Shown one piece after another: positions 1 through 7,790 of a stretch of DNA of 64,000 bases. The translations under genes and the position numbers were made by a program. This DNA is from Bacteroidales bacterium (GTDB taxonomy: Bacteria > Bacteroidota > Bacteroidia > Bacteroidales > UBA12170), in contig JAGGUP010000029.1 in the NCBI GenBank assembly GCA_021158405.1, positions 20,218 to 84,217 on the forward strand, in the 5' to 3' direction. Each line of letters begins with the position of its first letter. Position 1 is the stretch's first letter. Below the pieces are notes generated by a model that was given only the letters and a program-made list of their open reading frames with translations, was not told where the DNA came from and searched no databases.

Positions 1-657
1 AACATAAGATTTTAATTTAAACCCCTTTGCCAGTTCAATAAGACGATTTAAATCGTGCATCCCCGACAATGTTGGCTCTGTTACCATCAATGCTACATCA
101 ACTCCTGTTAGTGTAGAAATTACGGGGCAACCAATGCCCGGAGGGCCATCAATTAAAACCGTTTCAATTTCTTGTTCTTTTGCCTTTTTATTGGCAATAT
201 CACGAATCTTAGTAACCAGTTTTCCGGAATTATCCTCACCTATTCCCAATTTTGCATGTATCATTGGTCCGAAACGTGTTTCTGATTCAAACCAACGGCT
301 ATCCATATTTTCTACCATTTTTATGGCATCAACAGGGCAAGCAATTTCGCAGAGCTTACATCCATCGCAAGAGAATTCCGAAATCGTAGTTTGTCCATCA
401 ACAAGACTAATAGCATCAAATCGACATAATTCCTCGCAAATCCCACAATTTGTACAAACTTCAGGATCTAATACCGCTATTTTACCGCCTTCATATTCGT
501 GACTCTCAAGGATTGTTGGTTGGGTAATCAGAAATAAATCGGCAGCATCAACATCGCAATCTACAAGAATTTTATTTTGTGCTATAGAAGCAAAAGCAGA
601 GGTAATACTCGTTTTGCCTGTACCACCTTTCCCACTAACTATAACTATTTGCTTCAT
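1..657 (-). CDS. Ferredoxin-containing MinD/ParA-type ATPase, 3' truncated by window edge
   Basis: The reading frame starts at the ATG complementary to 655-657 and stays open to base 1, so the C-terminus lies outside the window. The translation opens MKQIVIVSGKGGTGKTS, a deviant Walker A motif of the MinD/ParA/Mrp family, followed by VDCDVDAAD. An inserted 2[4Fe-4S] ferredoxin domain follows, with CTNCGICEELC and CDGCKLCEIAC, then the Walker B-like region LIDGPPGIGCPV. The start overlaps the end of the next ATPase gene by 23 bp, which indicates translational coupling. Paired ATPases of this design beside NifX-family proteins are known from the orange protein (ORP) operons of anaerobes such as Desulfovibrio. 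The family call is secure. The ORP-complex role is inferred from context. Confidence 0.88.
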   Translation of the reverse strand, partial: MKQIVIVSGKGGTGKTSITSAFASIAQNKILVDCDVDAADLFLITQPTILESHEYEGGKIAVLDPEVCTNCGICEELCRFDAISLVDGQTTISEFSCDGCKLCEIACPVDAIKMVENMDSRWFESETRFGPMIHAKLGIGEDNSGKLVTKIRDIANKKAKEQEIETVLIDGPPGIGCPVISTLTGVDVALMVTEPTLSGMHDLNRLIELAKGFKLKSYV

Positions 658-1522
658 CTAAATTCAATTTTACTTTATCGAACAACTTTACATATTTCTC
701 ATAAATAGCAGGAACTTCATCCACCATTATTTTTCCTTCAGAATATATTCTGGCTAAGTTTTTATCAAAAGGGATTTCCATCAATAATTCTATTTTCTCC
801 TCTTTTAGATAATCGTAAATAGCTAAATTGCCTAAACCGGCACGATTGATAACAACGCCAAATTTTCCTTTCATTTTCCGCATTGTTTCAACCATCAATT
901 TCAAATCGTTCAAACCAAAGGGTGTTGGTTCAGTAACTAAAATAGTATAATCAACATCTTTGATAGTTTCCATAACGGGACAAGATGTCCCTGGAGGCGC
1001 ATCAATAATCCGAAGTGCATTTTCATCAGTCGATTTCAACGTTTTTCCAATCACCGGAACGGCTATGGCAGAACCTATTTCGATTTTTCCTTCTACCAAC
1101 TCATTACCATTCTCTAAAGAATAAACATTTACTTCACCTAATTTCTTATCTTTTTCAACAATTACATCAGGCTGATTACAAACATAAGTACAAGCACCAC
1201 AACCGTGACATAAATCTTCGAGTACGGCAATATGAGAAATGGATTTGACAAAAAGAATAGCATTATAGGCACAAGCCGAAGCACAGTCGCCACAATACAC
1301 ACATTTATCCGAATCAATTACCGGAATCTTAATATTTACATCACTAACTGAATGAAGCTCACCTTTTGTAAATAAGTTAATATTAGGCTCTTCAACATCG
1401 CAATCGACCAGTTGAATTTTTTGATCCAATTGCTTTTGAAGAGTATAAAACAAATTAAGCGAAACGGTGGTTTTTCCAGTTCCACCCTTTCCACTAGCAA
1501 TAGCAATTTTATAAGTCATCAT
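635..1522 (-). CDS. Ferredoxin-containing MinD/ParA-type ATPase (second copy)
   Basis: 295 aa. The N-terminal ASGKGGTGKTTVSLN is a deviant Walker A motif, followed by VDCDVEEPN. A two-cluster ferredoxin insert has CVYCGDCASAC and CHGCGACTYVC, each able to ligate a [4Fe-4S] cluster, and RIIDAPPGTSCPV is the Walker B/switch region. The domain order matches the partial ATPase downstream, so the two may form a heterodimer. The start codon directly abuts the stop of the upstream NifX-family gene, and a second Met at residue 2 is an alternative start. In known families such proteins couple ATP hydrolysis to metal or Fe-S cofactor handling. The specific substrate is not visible here. Confidence 0.88.
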   Translation of the reverse strand: MMTYKIAIASGKGGTGKTTVSLNLFYTLQKQLDQKIQLVDCDVEEPNINLFTKGELHSVSDVNIKIPVIDSDKCVYCGDCASACAYNAILFVKSISHIAVLEDLCHGCGACTYVCNQPDVIVEKDKKLGEVNVYSLENGNELVEGKIEIGSAIAVPVIGKTLKSTDENALRIIDAPPGTSCPVMETIKDVDYTILVTEPTPFGLNDLKLMVETMRKMKGKFGVVINRAGLGNLAIYDYLKEEKIELLMEIPFDKNLARIYSEGKIMVDEVPAIYEKYVKLFDKVKLNLDEANSYS

Positions 1523-1861
1523 TTAATGATCGCAATAATTAGCCCCTTTTTCAAGGCGATTATGTACTAAATCAACGGCTAAATCAGCAGCTGGCTTCAA
1601 AGCAACACCTACAAAAACATTGATATTATTATTTAAAAATAATTGAATAGCACGTTCACCCATTCCACCGGATACAATATCAGTGGCACCCAAATTAGCT
1701 AACCAAGCAGGAAGAACACCCACGTCGTGTGGTGGAGGAACCAGCATTTCTTCTTTTACAATTTTATCACCATCCATCTCGATGAGAGCAAATAATTTGG
1801 CGTGACCAAAATGGCCTGTCATAATTCCATTTTCAACGGGAACTGCAACTTTACGTTTCAT
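1523..1861 (-). CDS. NifX/NifB-type dinitrogenase iron-molybdenum cofactor family protein
   Basis: 112 aa. It matches the small ribonuclease-H-like fold of the NifX/NafY/ORP family: MKRKVAVPVENGIMTGHFGHAKLFALIEMD at the N-terminus contains the typical GHFGHA metal-site segment, and IVSGGMGERAIQLF is the conserved glycine-rich loop. Family members bind Mo-Fe or Mo-Cu-S clusters or precursors, outside nitrogenase as well as within it. There is no nif structural gene in the window, so a nitrogenase role is unlikely. It directly abuts the ATPase gene downstream and follows a second NifX-family gene by about 40 bp. Confidence 0.85.
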   Translation of the reverse strand: MKRKVAVPVENGIMTGHFGHAKLFALIEMDGDKIVKEEMLVPPPHDVGVLPAWLANLGATDIVSGGMGERAIQLFLNNNINVFVGVALKPAADLAVDLVHNRLEKGANYCDH

Positions 1862-1899
1862 ATTACTTTGATTTAATTAATTATATATACTAATTTGTG

Positions 1900-2214
1900 T
1901 TAACTATTTTCCAATAAAATTTCTTCTACTGTTTTTACTTCGTTGGAATACAAAAGCATTTCTATACCCATGCCTTCCAAAGCTGCTTTTGCTTTAGGTC
2001 CAAAATCGGAAGAAAGCAATTTATTTACTCCTAAATTTACAACTAGTTCAGCTGCTTTTGGACCCGCGCCACCTTGCGCATCTTTTGCTTCATTTTCATA
2101 AAAACTAAATTCTTTATTTTCAGTATCATAAACGGCGAAGAATGCACCACGTCCAAAACGCGGATCCATTTTTGAAGCTTTATTGTTTTCTAAAGATGTA
2201 ATAGCAATTTTCAT
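1900..2214 (-). CDS. NifX-family (ORP-like) metal-cluster binding protein
   Basis: 104 aa. MKIAITSLENNKASKMDPRFGRG carries the D-x-R-F-G-R segment that is characteristic of the NifX/ORP superfamily, and AAELVVNLGVNKLLSSDFGPKA is the conserved second half. It differs clearly from the neighbouring NifX-family protein, so the operon encodes two distinct cluster carriers. The gene ends about 40 bp before its neighbour and starts 2 bp after the DUF134 regulator stop codon, consistent with one transcript. The assignment to the family is firm. The cluster type it carries is unknown. Confidence 0.85.
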   Translation of the reverse strand: MKIAITSLENNKASKMDPRFGRGAFFAVYDTENKEFSFYENEAKDAQGGAGPKAAELVVNLGVNKLLSSDFGPKAKAALEGMGIEMLLYSNEVKTVEEILLENS

Positions 2215-2216
2215 AA

Positions 2217-2840
2217 TTAAGTTTTATTTTTTTGTTGATTTTTAATAAAATTTATATTGTTATGTTCTGCAGAATTTTCGCGCACAAAATGTACCTGACA
2301 ATTTCTACAAATTAATGATTTACATGGAACACCAACCTGATGTTTTTCTCTAAAACCACAAGCCGGACAAACACAGTAACCCAACTGACCCATAGCATTT
2401 CGCTGAACTTTAGGAATAATATTCTTTTCATGCAAAGTTCCATTTATATGCTCAATATCAGTAGATTGACATACAGGACAATTTTTTCCTTTATTATGAA
2501 CAGTTTCCCTAAAAGTAGTATCGCAACTTAAACATCTGTACCATTCGTGTTCAAATTTCACATGACCGCCTGCAACATGTAGGATTTTATTTTCTACTAA
2601 AGCCATTGCCATTTTCCTTCGAGCAACATCATAAATACGAGTAAAAGTTGGACGCGAAACATTCATTTCACGCGCAGCTTCCTCTTGTGAAAAGCTTTCA
2701 TAATCGGCCAAACGCAAGGATTCGTACTCCTCAAATAACAACTGGACTCCCTTATCTTCATCTAAATTAACACGTAAAGGACGGAATCCGTATCCTACAG
2801 GAGGCTTTTGTAATCTTCTTTGTCGTTTTGGTCTTGGCAT
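2217..2840 (-). CDS. DUF134 helix-turn-helix regulator fused to zinc-ribbon domains
   Basis: 207 aa. The first ~100 residues are a DUF134 domain: MPRPKRQRR, then GFRPLRVNLDED, LFEEYESLRLADYESFSQEEAAREMNVSRPTFTRI, a sigma-70 region-4-like helix-turn-helix. The C-terminal half has Cys pairs CLSCDTTF, CPVCQ, CVCPACGF and CRNCQ, which read as two zinc ribbons that the minimal DUF134 protein lacks. DUF134 genes commonly sit with NifX-family and MinD-ferredoxin genes in anaerobes. As first gene of the operon, with a palindrome in its own promoter, it is a plausible autoregulator, but this is inference. Confidence 0.82.
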   Translation of the reverse strand: MPRPKRQRRLQKPPVGYGFRPLRVNLDEDKGVQLLFEEYESLRLADYESFSQEEAAREMNVSRPTFTRIYDVARRKMAMALVENKILHVAGGHVKFEHEWYRCLSCDTTFRETVHNKGKNCPVCQSTDIEHINGTLHEKNIIPKVQRNAMGQLGYCVCPACGFREKHQVGVPCKSLICRNCQVHFVRENSAEHNNINFIKNQQKNKT

Positions 2841-2876
2841 AACTTTAAGAATCTATTATCTTAAAAGATTCATCGG

Positions 2877-2908
2877 CAAAAATAATGAACATATGTTCAT
2901 TAACCAAA
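2877..2908 (-). promoter_or_regulatory. Promoter and 20-bp palindromic operator of the DUF134/NifX operon
   Basis: On the minus strand a -33 TTTG (2905-2908) and a -7 box TATTTTTG (2877-2884) are separated by 20 bp. The perfect palindrome TAATGAACATATGTTCATTA (2883-2902) fills that spacer exactly. A repressor dimer bound here would block both promoter elements. The start codon lies 37 bp downstream of the -7 box. Confidence 0.65.
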
Positions 2909-2953
2909 TTTCAGAGCTTTTTTTTAGAAAAAAATCAGAATACAAAAAAACCT

Positions 2954-4945
2954 TTAGACTCTTTCTTTTATCAAGCCTTTGGTATAAGCGAATAAAAGTT
3001 TTTTAAGATCAATCACTTGTTCTTTTATATCCGTTCCAATATCGGTATCAGCCACCCGCTTTCGCGTAGCATTTGTTTCCACTATCTGACGAGAAGAAAC
3101 GATATCTAAATTATTTTTAACTGCTTCTTCAATCGATGTGAAATGCTTATGTTCAACCAAAACCAATCCATAAGAATTATAAATCAACGTATAGCCTGAT
3201 AATCCGGTAACTTTCTGATAAGGAATAGACATCCCTCCATCAATCACAAACAATTTTCCATTAGCTTTAATTGGACTTTCGCCTTTTCGTGCTTTCACAG
3301 GAACATGTCCATTAATGATATGAGAAGTTTTCGGATCAATACCAAAATCTTCGAATATCCTGTTACAGGTTTCTTCCTCATCTCTGTATTTATAATATGG
3401 ATTCCGTTTTTCAAAGTGAGTAGATTCATCTGCTATAAAATAGCGCTCAAATGTTGTCATGCGATGTTTACCAAATAAAGGAGAATTAGGGCCTGTCCAC
3501 AAATACCACATATAAGCTTTATCCCTTGGATCAGCATCAGCACGGTGGCAAGTAAAATAGGCTCTTCTTGCAATAATATCCAGTTTATCGAGAAGCGCTT
3601 TTCCTTTGTATGTTTTATTATTAATAGTCATTTCATAAAAGGATCCATCCTCATTCATAGGGATACTTCCATGATACATCAGATTAGAATTGTAGGTCAA
3701 ATACATGCTTCCCTTTGCATAAAGCACTTCAATATGTTTTTGCAACAAATTGCTTTTTAAAAAGGATAATTGCAAACGATTCATTAGCTCATCTTCCGCT
3801 TTTGTCAGTTTAAAAGGATCTTTAGGATCAATGGTTGGAAAATAAGTATCCAATAGAGCATATTCCTTTCCCTCTATGATAATCGTTCCTTTTTCATAAT
3901 CAATTTTATCCAGCAATAAGCGATCTTCCACTTCAAATTGAGGGTTCGATATGATAATTTGAGCCTCTAATTTGAATTGAATAATAGAAATAGCCTTATG
4001 CATCTGCTTAATCAATTCGATACTCTTTCCATTTTTATCCCCATTTTCTTTAGGTGTAAAAACTTCGGCGGGATCTTCTCCATAATACTCCATGGCAAAA
4101 GTGGCCAATGGCAGTAAATTTATTCCATACGCATCCTCGATAGTGTCCAGATTGATATAACGGGCACTAATTCTAAGTACAGTCGCTATCAGCGCTTTAC
4201 AACCCGCAGCAGCTCCCATCCAAATAATATCATGATTTCCCCATTGAATATCAACAGCATGATGATTCTGCAACACATCCATCACCTTTTCCGCAGAAGG
4301 CCCTCTATCATAAATGTCGCCAATAATATGCAAACGATCAATCATTAAACGCTGAATAAAATGTGATATCTCAATTACAAATTCTTTTGCCCTGTCAATT
4401 TCAATAATTGTGCGAATAATTCCGTTGTAATATTCATGCTTCTCCGGACCGCTTTCATAAAGTAACTCATCAATTATATAGGCATAAGCGAGAGGCATCG
4501 CTTTACGCACTTTCGATCGTGTATATTTATAGGAAACCTTACGCGCAATCATGGACAAGCGCTGCAAAGTAATCATATACCATTCATGCAAATCCTCAAT
4601 ATTCTCATCCTGAAGAATCATTTCCATCTTTTCTTCCGGATAATAAATAAGAGTCGCCAGAGCATCTTTTTCGCTTTTACGCACACTCAAACCAAATATA
4701 TCTTCAATTTTTCGTCGAACCACACCTGATGCATTTCGAAGAACATGAGTAAAGGTTTCATACTCACCATGTATATCCGTCAGAAAATGTTCTGTACTTT
4801 TTGGAAGGCGCATAATAGCTTCCAAATTAATAATTTCCATACTTGCTTTTTGAATACTTGGAAATCGATCAGCCAATAATTCCAAATAGCGTTTCTCCTT
4901 AAGGAGTTCTACTGGTGTAAACTCATTATTTGATGTTGTAATCAT
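2954..4945 (-). CDS. fbp: Fructose-1,6-bisphosphatase class III
   Basis: 663 aa, the length expected for the Firmicutes/Bacteroidetes class III enzyme. It hydrolyses fructose 1,6-bisphosphate to fructose 6-phosphate in gluconeogenesis. The metallophosphoesterase signatures are visible as GDIYDRGPSAEKVMD, WGNHDIIWMGAAAG and, near the C-terminus, INGHVPVKARKGESP with FVIDGGMS. The N-terminal helical region (FLTDIHGEYETFTHVLRN) is also typical of this class. The gene is monocistronic by appearance: the DUF134 operon is more than 100 bp downstream and a divergent gene lies upstream. Confidence 0.95.
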   Translation of the reverse strand: MITTSNNEFTPVELLKEKRYLELLADRFPSIQKASMEIINLEAIMRLPKSTEHFLTDIHGEYETFTHVLRNASGVVRRKIEDIFGLSVRKSEKDALATLIYYPEEKMEMILQDENIEDLHEWYMITLQRLSMIARKVSYKYTRSKVRKAMPLAYAYIIDELLYESGPEKHEYYNGIIRTIIEIDRAKEFVIEISHFIQRLMIDRLHIIGDIYDRGPSAEKVMDVLQNHHAVDIQWGNHDIIWMGAAAGCKALIATVLRISARYINLDTIEDAYGINLLPLATFAMEYYGEDPAEVFTPKENGDKNGKSIELIKQMHKAISIIQFKLEAQIIISNPQFEVEDRLLLDKIDYEKGTIIIEGKEYALLDTYFPTIDPKDPFKLTKAEDELMNRLQLSFLKSNLLQKHIEVLYAKGSMYLTYNSNLMYHGSIPMNEDGSFYEMTINNKTYKGKALLDKLDIIARRAYFTCHRADADPRDKAYMWYLWTGPNSPLFGKHRMTTFERYFIADESTHFEKRNPYYKYRDEEETCNRIFEDFGIDPKTSHIINGHVPVKARKGESPIKANGKLFVIDGGMSIPYQKVTGLSGYTLIYNSYGLVLVEHKHFTSIEEAVKNNLDIVSSRQIVETNATRKRVADTDIGTDIKEQVIDLKKLLFAYTKGLIKERV

Positions 4946-5061
4946 TGTGCGATATTAAAAAGTGAATGATTATTAAGCATTATCCATAAGAGATTGAATA
5001 AAAAATAATGATTATCTTTACAAAGATGATAATTTCTGTTCTCAATACCAAATAAAATATT

Positions 5062-5757
5062 ATGAATATTCAAACTAAAAGCTTATTTAAACAGCTGATT
5101 AATAAAGGAATACTTAAACAAAAAGTATATGCAAATACTGTGGAGTCCTTTCAACTTTTCAAACAAGAAGTTTTAAAGTTGGCCGAAGCCTACGTAAGTA
5201 ATTCGACAGAAAATAAAGTTGTCTTTGAATTCAGAGATCGTGGAGAATTTGAATTTGAAGTGAAATTTGCCGGTGATATTTTAGTTTTTCTTATGCACAC
5301 CAATGTATTTGAGATCCCCCGACAATACGCGCTTATGCGAACATCCTATATCAAACAGGATAAAAACCGTACCTATTGCGGAATTATTAATATCTATAAT
5401 TTCCTGGCAGATTCGTTTAAATACGCAAGAGAAAACGATTTGGGTTATTTGATTGGGCGCATATTTATTAATCATGAGAAGCATTTTCTTATTGAGGGCA
5501 AAAAAGAAATCGGAATGATCTACAATAATTTTGAACAATCCATACTCAATACAGAATCTGCTCACGAAATTGTAACTTCTGCCATCGAATACACCATCAA
5601 TTTTGATTTACTTATTCCACCCTTTGAAACTGTTAAAATGGTCAGTGTTTTTGATATACAAAAACATACACAAAGTCTTTCTATGCGAACAGCCAAACGA
5701 TTAGGCTATAAATTCCAAGCCGATGAAAAGAAAATAGAAGGACATCATAAGGATTGA
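5062..5757 (+). CDS. Conserved hypothetical protein, function unknown
   Basis: 231 aa with no signal peptide or transmembrane segment. I do not recognise a named domain. The sequence is a soluble mixed alpha/beta protein with an acidic beta-rich stretch (VVFEFRDRGEFEFEVKFAGD) and a central segment IYNFLADSFKYARENDLGYLIGRIFINHEKHFLIEGK. It is divergent from fbp with a 116-bp gap and ends before a hairpin. Codon use looks like that of its neighbours and the frame is full-length and uninterrupted, so it is probably a genuine gene. No function is proposed. Confidence 0.72.
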   Translation: MNIQTKSLFKQLINKGILKQKVYANTVESFQLFKQEVLKLAEAYVSNSTENKVVFEFRDRGEFEFEVKFAGDILVFLMHTNVFEIPRQYALMRTSYIKQDKNRTYCGIINIYNFLADSFKYARENDLGYLIGRIFINHEKHFLIEGKKEIGMIYNNFEQSILNTESAHEIVTSAIEYTINFDLLIPPFETVKMVSVFDIQKHTQSLSMRTAKRLGYKFQADEKKIEGHHKD

Positions 5758-5769
5758 TTAAAAATAAAA

Positions 5770-5793
5770 CAGGTCTTCCGCTAGAAAGACCTG
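5770..5793. terminator. Hairpin after the unknown gene
   Basis: CAGGTCTT (5770-5777) pairs with AAGACCTG (5786-5793) across an 8-nt loop, 13 bp after the stop codon. No T-run follows, so an intrinsic terminator is possible but weak. Confidence 0.4.
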
Positions 5794-5964
5794 CAATAAT
5801 CTATATGAGATAAATTTGTAAAACCGTTTAATTAGAAGCCAAAAACGTGCCGCAGAACACAAGTATCTATTATTTAGTTATTTACTAAATAATATCAACT
5901 CTTTTTGTTAAAATAATGTTCATTTTCATATAAGAATGTTCAAAAACGAACAGCATATTTAGCC

Positions 5965-6246
5965 CTATCTATATAAACAACGATAAGAAGTATCACCCTC
6001 TACTTTTACTTTGAATTTTACGTCTTTCTCTACAATAAAAGTTTCGAATTCACCATACACTTTCCACTCTGTCTGACCGGGCAATTGCACACTCATTTTT
6101 CCACTTGTCACTGTCATATATTCAACAGTTGAAGTTCCAAATTCATATTCACCGGCTGCCATCACACCAATCGTAGCATCGCCACCTTTTGTTTTAAATG
6201 CAATAGACATAACCTGTCCATCAAAATATTCATTTGTTTTAAACAT
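5965..6246 (-). CDS. ppnP: Pyrimidine/purine nucleoside phosphorylase PpnP
   Basis: 93 aa, the usual length of the DUF1255/PpnP (formerly YaiE) cupin family. FDGQVMSIAFKTKGGDATIGVMAAGEYEFGT near the N-terminus and QLPGQTEWKVYGEFETFIVEKDVKFKVKVEGDTSYRC are the conserved cupin strands. The family catalyses phosphorolysis of several nucleosides to the free base and ribose 1-phosphate in salvage. It stands alone and is divergent from the lysine operon. A nucleoside MFS transporter occurs elsewhere in the window but is not linked. Confidence 0.92.
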   Translation of the reverse strand: MFKTNEYFDGQVMSIAFKTKGGDATIGVMAAGEYEFGTSTVEYMTVTSGKMSVQLPGQTEWKVYGEFETFIVEKDVKFKVKVEGDTSYRCLYR

Positions 6247-6313
6247 ATTTATGAGTTTTTATTTCCGGTAAAATTAAAAATTTAGACTGAAGTAGTAACG
6301 TTAAAAATTTGAA

Positions 6314-6321
6314 TATATTTG
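6314..6321 (+). promoter_or_regulatory. Promoter -7 box of the lysC-lysA operon
   Basis: TATATTTG matches the Bacteroidota TAnnTTTG consensus. Transcription would begin around 6327-6329, only a few bases before the leader ORF start at 6331. Confidence 0.6.
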
Positions 6322-6330
6322 CAGCCGATA

Positions 6331-6399
6331 ATGAAAATAAATAAAAAATATAATAAACAGAAGAAAATCCTATCGGGTGGGCAGGCTTTGTTATATTAA
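6331..6399 (+). CDS. Lysine-rich leader peptide of the lysC-lysA attenuator
   Basis: A 22-codon ORF, MKINKKYNKQKKILSG followed by GQALLY and TAA. Six of the first twelve residues are lysine (codons at 6334, 6343, 6346, 6355, 6361 and 6364). It begins 9 bp after the -7 box and ends 20 bp before a strong intrinsic terminator, in front of two lysine-biosynthesis genes. That is the arrangement of a translation-coupled amino-acid attenuator. A ribosome stalled at the Lys codons would leave 6373-6389 free to pair with the terminator arm. It is too short to be called by length alone, so the call rests on composition, position and the competing RNA structures. Confidence 0.72.
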   Translation: MKINKKYNKQKKILSGGQALLY

Positions 6400-6432
6400 A
6401 ATATAAAGAATCAAATAAAAAAGCCCAGTCGA
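6373..6432 (+). promoter_or_regulatory. Putative antiterminator of the lysine attenuator
   Basis: TCGGGTGGGC (6373-6382), inside the 3' half of the leader ORF, can pair with GCCCAGTCGA (6423-6432), the 5' arm and loop edge of the terminator, with a single G-G mismatch. GGCTTT (6384-6389) can alternatively pair with AAAGCC (6420-6425). Either pairing prevents terminator formation. Confidence 0.6.
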
Positions 6433-6452
6433 ATCCGATTGGGCTTTTTTTT
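6420..6452 (+). terminator. Intrinsic terminator of the lysine attenuator
   Basis: AAAGCCCAGTCG (6420-6431) pairs with CGATTGGGCTTT (6436-6447) over a 4-nt loop, giving a 12-bp stem with one G-T wobble, followed by a T-rich tract. It lies upstream of the lysC start at 6469, not after a gene, so its natural reading is attenuation. Confidence 0.8.
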
Positions 6453-6468
6453 ATTAAATGATAATTAA

Positions 6469-7788
6469 ATGATAATTAAAAAATTTGGGGGTACTTCTGT
6501 TGGTGATGCTAAGCGCATGAAAAATTTGATTGAGCTAATTCAATCAGAAGAAACAACTATCGTGGTTTTATCTGCAGTTAGTGGAACAACAAATAAGTTG
6601 GTTGCAATTGCAGAAAGTTTATACCGACAAGATAAACCCGATGCTTGTAATCAAATTAAGGCATTGAAAAGTGAGTATTTAATGTTAGCAGATGAACTTT
6701 TTGAAACTCCCAATAAAAACGAAGAAGGTAAAAAACTAATTGAAGCACATATTGGTTATTTAAAGGGATTTACAGAGCGCATTTTTACAATCCTTCAGGA
6801 AAAAGCCTTATTGGCTCAGGGCGAATTGCTTTCAACCGCACTCTTCCAGCTATTATTAGAAGAAAAAAATATTCCTTCTGCCCTATTGCCAGCTTTAGAA
6901 TTTATGAGAATCGATAAAAATCTCGATCCGGATGAATATTATATCCAACAAAACTTAAATCGCATATTAAAAAAACACAGCAACACTAAGCTATTTATCA
7001 CTCAGGGTTATATTTGCAGAAATGCTTATGGCGAAATTGATAACCTAAAACGTGGCGGCAGCGATTATACCGCTTCGCTTATTGGACAAGCCGTACAAGC
7101 TGACAAAATTCAAATATGGACCGATATTGATGGTTTGCATAATAACGATCCCCGATTTGTAAACAATACAAATCCAGTTGCAGAATTATCTTTTGAAGAA
7201 GCTGCCGAATTGGCTTATTTTGGCGCAAAAATATTACATCCTTCCAGTATTCTTCCAGCAAGACAAGCTCATATTCCTGTACGTTTAAAGAATAGTTTAC
7301 GCCCGAAAAGACCAGGTACCATCATACAAAATACAAAAGATAAAGCTGGAATAAAAGCCATAGCTGCCAAGGACAATATTACCATCGTACGTATAAAATC
7401 AGACCGGATGCTTTTTGCTTACGGTTTTCTAAGAAAGATTTTTGAGATTTTCGAAATCTACAAAACACCCATCGATATGATTACCACATCAGAAGTAGCC
7501 GTTTCGATGAGCATTGATGACACAAGCAATTTAGAAGCAATATTAACGGATTTAAAAAAATTCGGTCAAACCGAAATTGAACCTGATCAGGTAATTATTG
7601 CTTTAGTTGGTTATATCCCCACTTCCGGAAATGGATATGCCTCTCAAATATTCGATGCTCTTCTTGATATTCCAATTAAAATGATTTCGTATGGAGCCAG
7701 TAATCATAATATCACTTTATTAATAGATAAAAACGATAAGATAATGGCATTAAATACATTACATCAAAAACTTTACTCAAATCTATAA
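6469..7788 (+). CDS. lysC: Aspartate kinase, monofunctional (lysine-type)
   Basis: 439 aa, the length of monofunctional LysC enzymes. It phosphorylates L-aspartate in the first step of the aspartate-family pathway. The N-terminal KKFGGTSVGDAKRM is the kinase signature and LKRGGSDYTASLIG the second conserved loop. The C-terminal ~140 residues form the ACT regulatory region (DMITTSEVAVSMSID). There is no homoserine dehydrogenase domain, so it is not ThrA. The stop is 2 bp from the lysA start, which implies an operon. The start is ATG 6469; an ATG at 6458 belongs to an 11-bp tandem duplication and reads only four codons before TGA. Expression is probably controlled by the upstream lysine attenuator. 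Confidence 0.94.
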   Translation: MIIKKFGGTSVGDAKRMKNLIELIQSEETTIVVLSAVSGTTNKLVAIAESLYRQDKPDACNQIKALKSEYLMLADELFETPNKNEEGKKLIEAHIGYLKGFTERIFTILQEKALLAQGELLSTALFQLLLEEKNIPSALLPALEFMRIDKNLDPDEYYIQQNLNRILKKHSNTKLFITQGYICRNAYGEIDNLKRGGSDYTASLIGQAVQADKIQIWTDIDGLHNNDPRFVNNTNPVAELSFEEAAELAYFGAKILHPSSILPARQAHIPVRLKNSLRPKRPGTIIQNTKDKAGIKAIAAKDNITIVRIKSDRMLFAYGFLRKIFEIFEIYKTPIDMITTSEVAVSMSIDDTSNLEAILTDLKKFGQTEIEPDQVIIALVGYIPTSGNGYASQIFDALLDIPIKMISYGASNHNITLLIDKNDKIMALNTLHQKLYSNL

Positions 7789-7790
7789 GC

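Noticed and set aside
134-502. 122-aa plus-strand ORF opposite the first ATPase gene
   Set aside because: It is antisense to a frame with clear Walker A and ferredoxin Cys motifs. It has no recognisable domain.
5915-5952. ATGTTCAT copy and TGTTC-N6-GAACA repeat, similar to the DUF134 palindrome half-site
   Set aside because: It lies in the 3' region between convergent genes, not at a promoter; probably chance in AT-rich DNA.
6322-6468. Lysine riboswitch (L box) upstream of lysC
   Set aside because: The leader is only about 130 nt and is largely occupied by a Lys-rich coding ORF and terminator; the conserved L-box core is not present.
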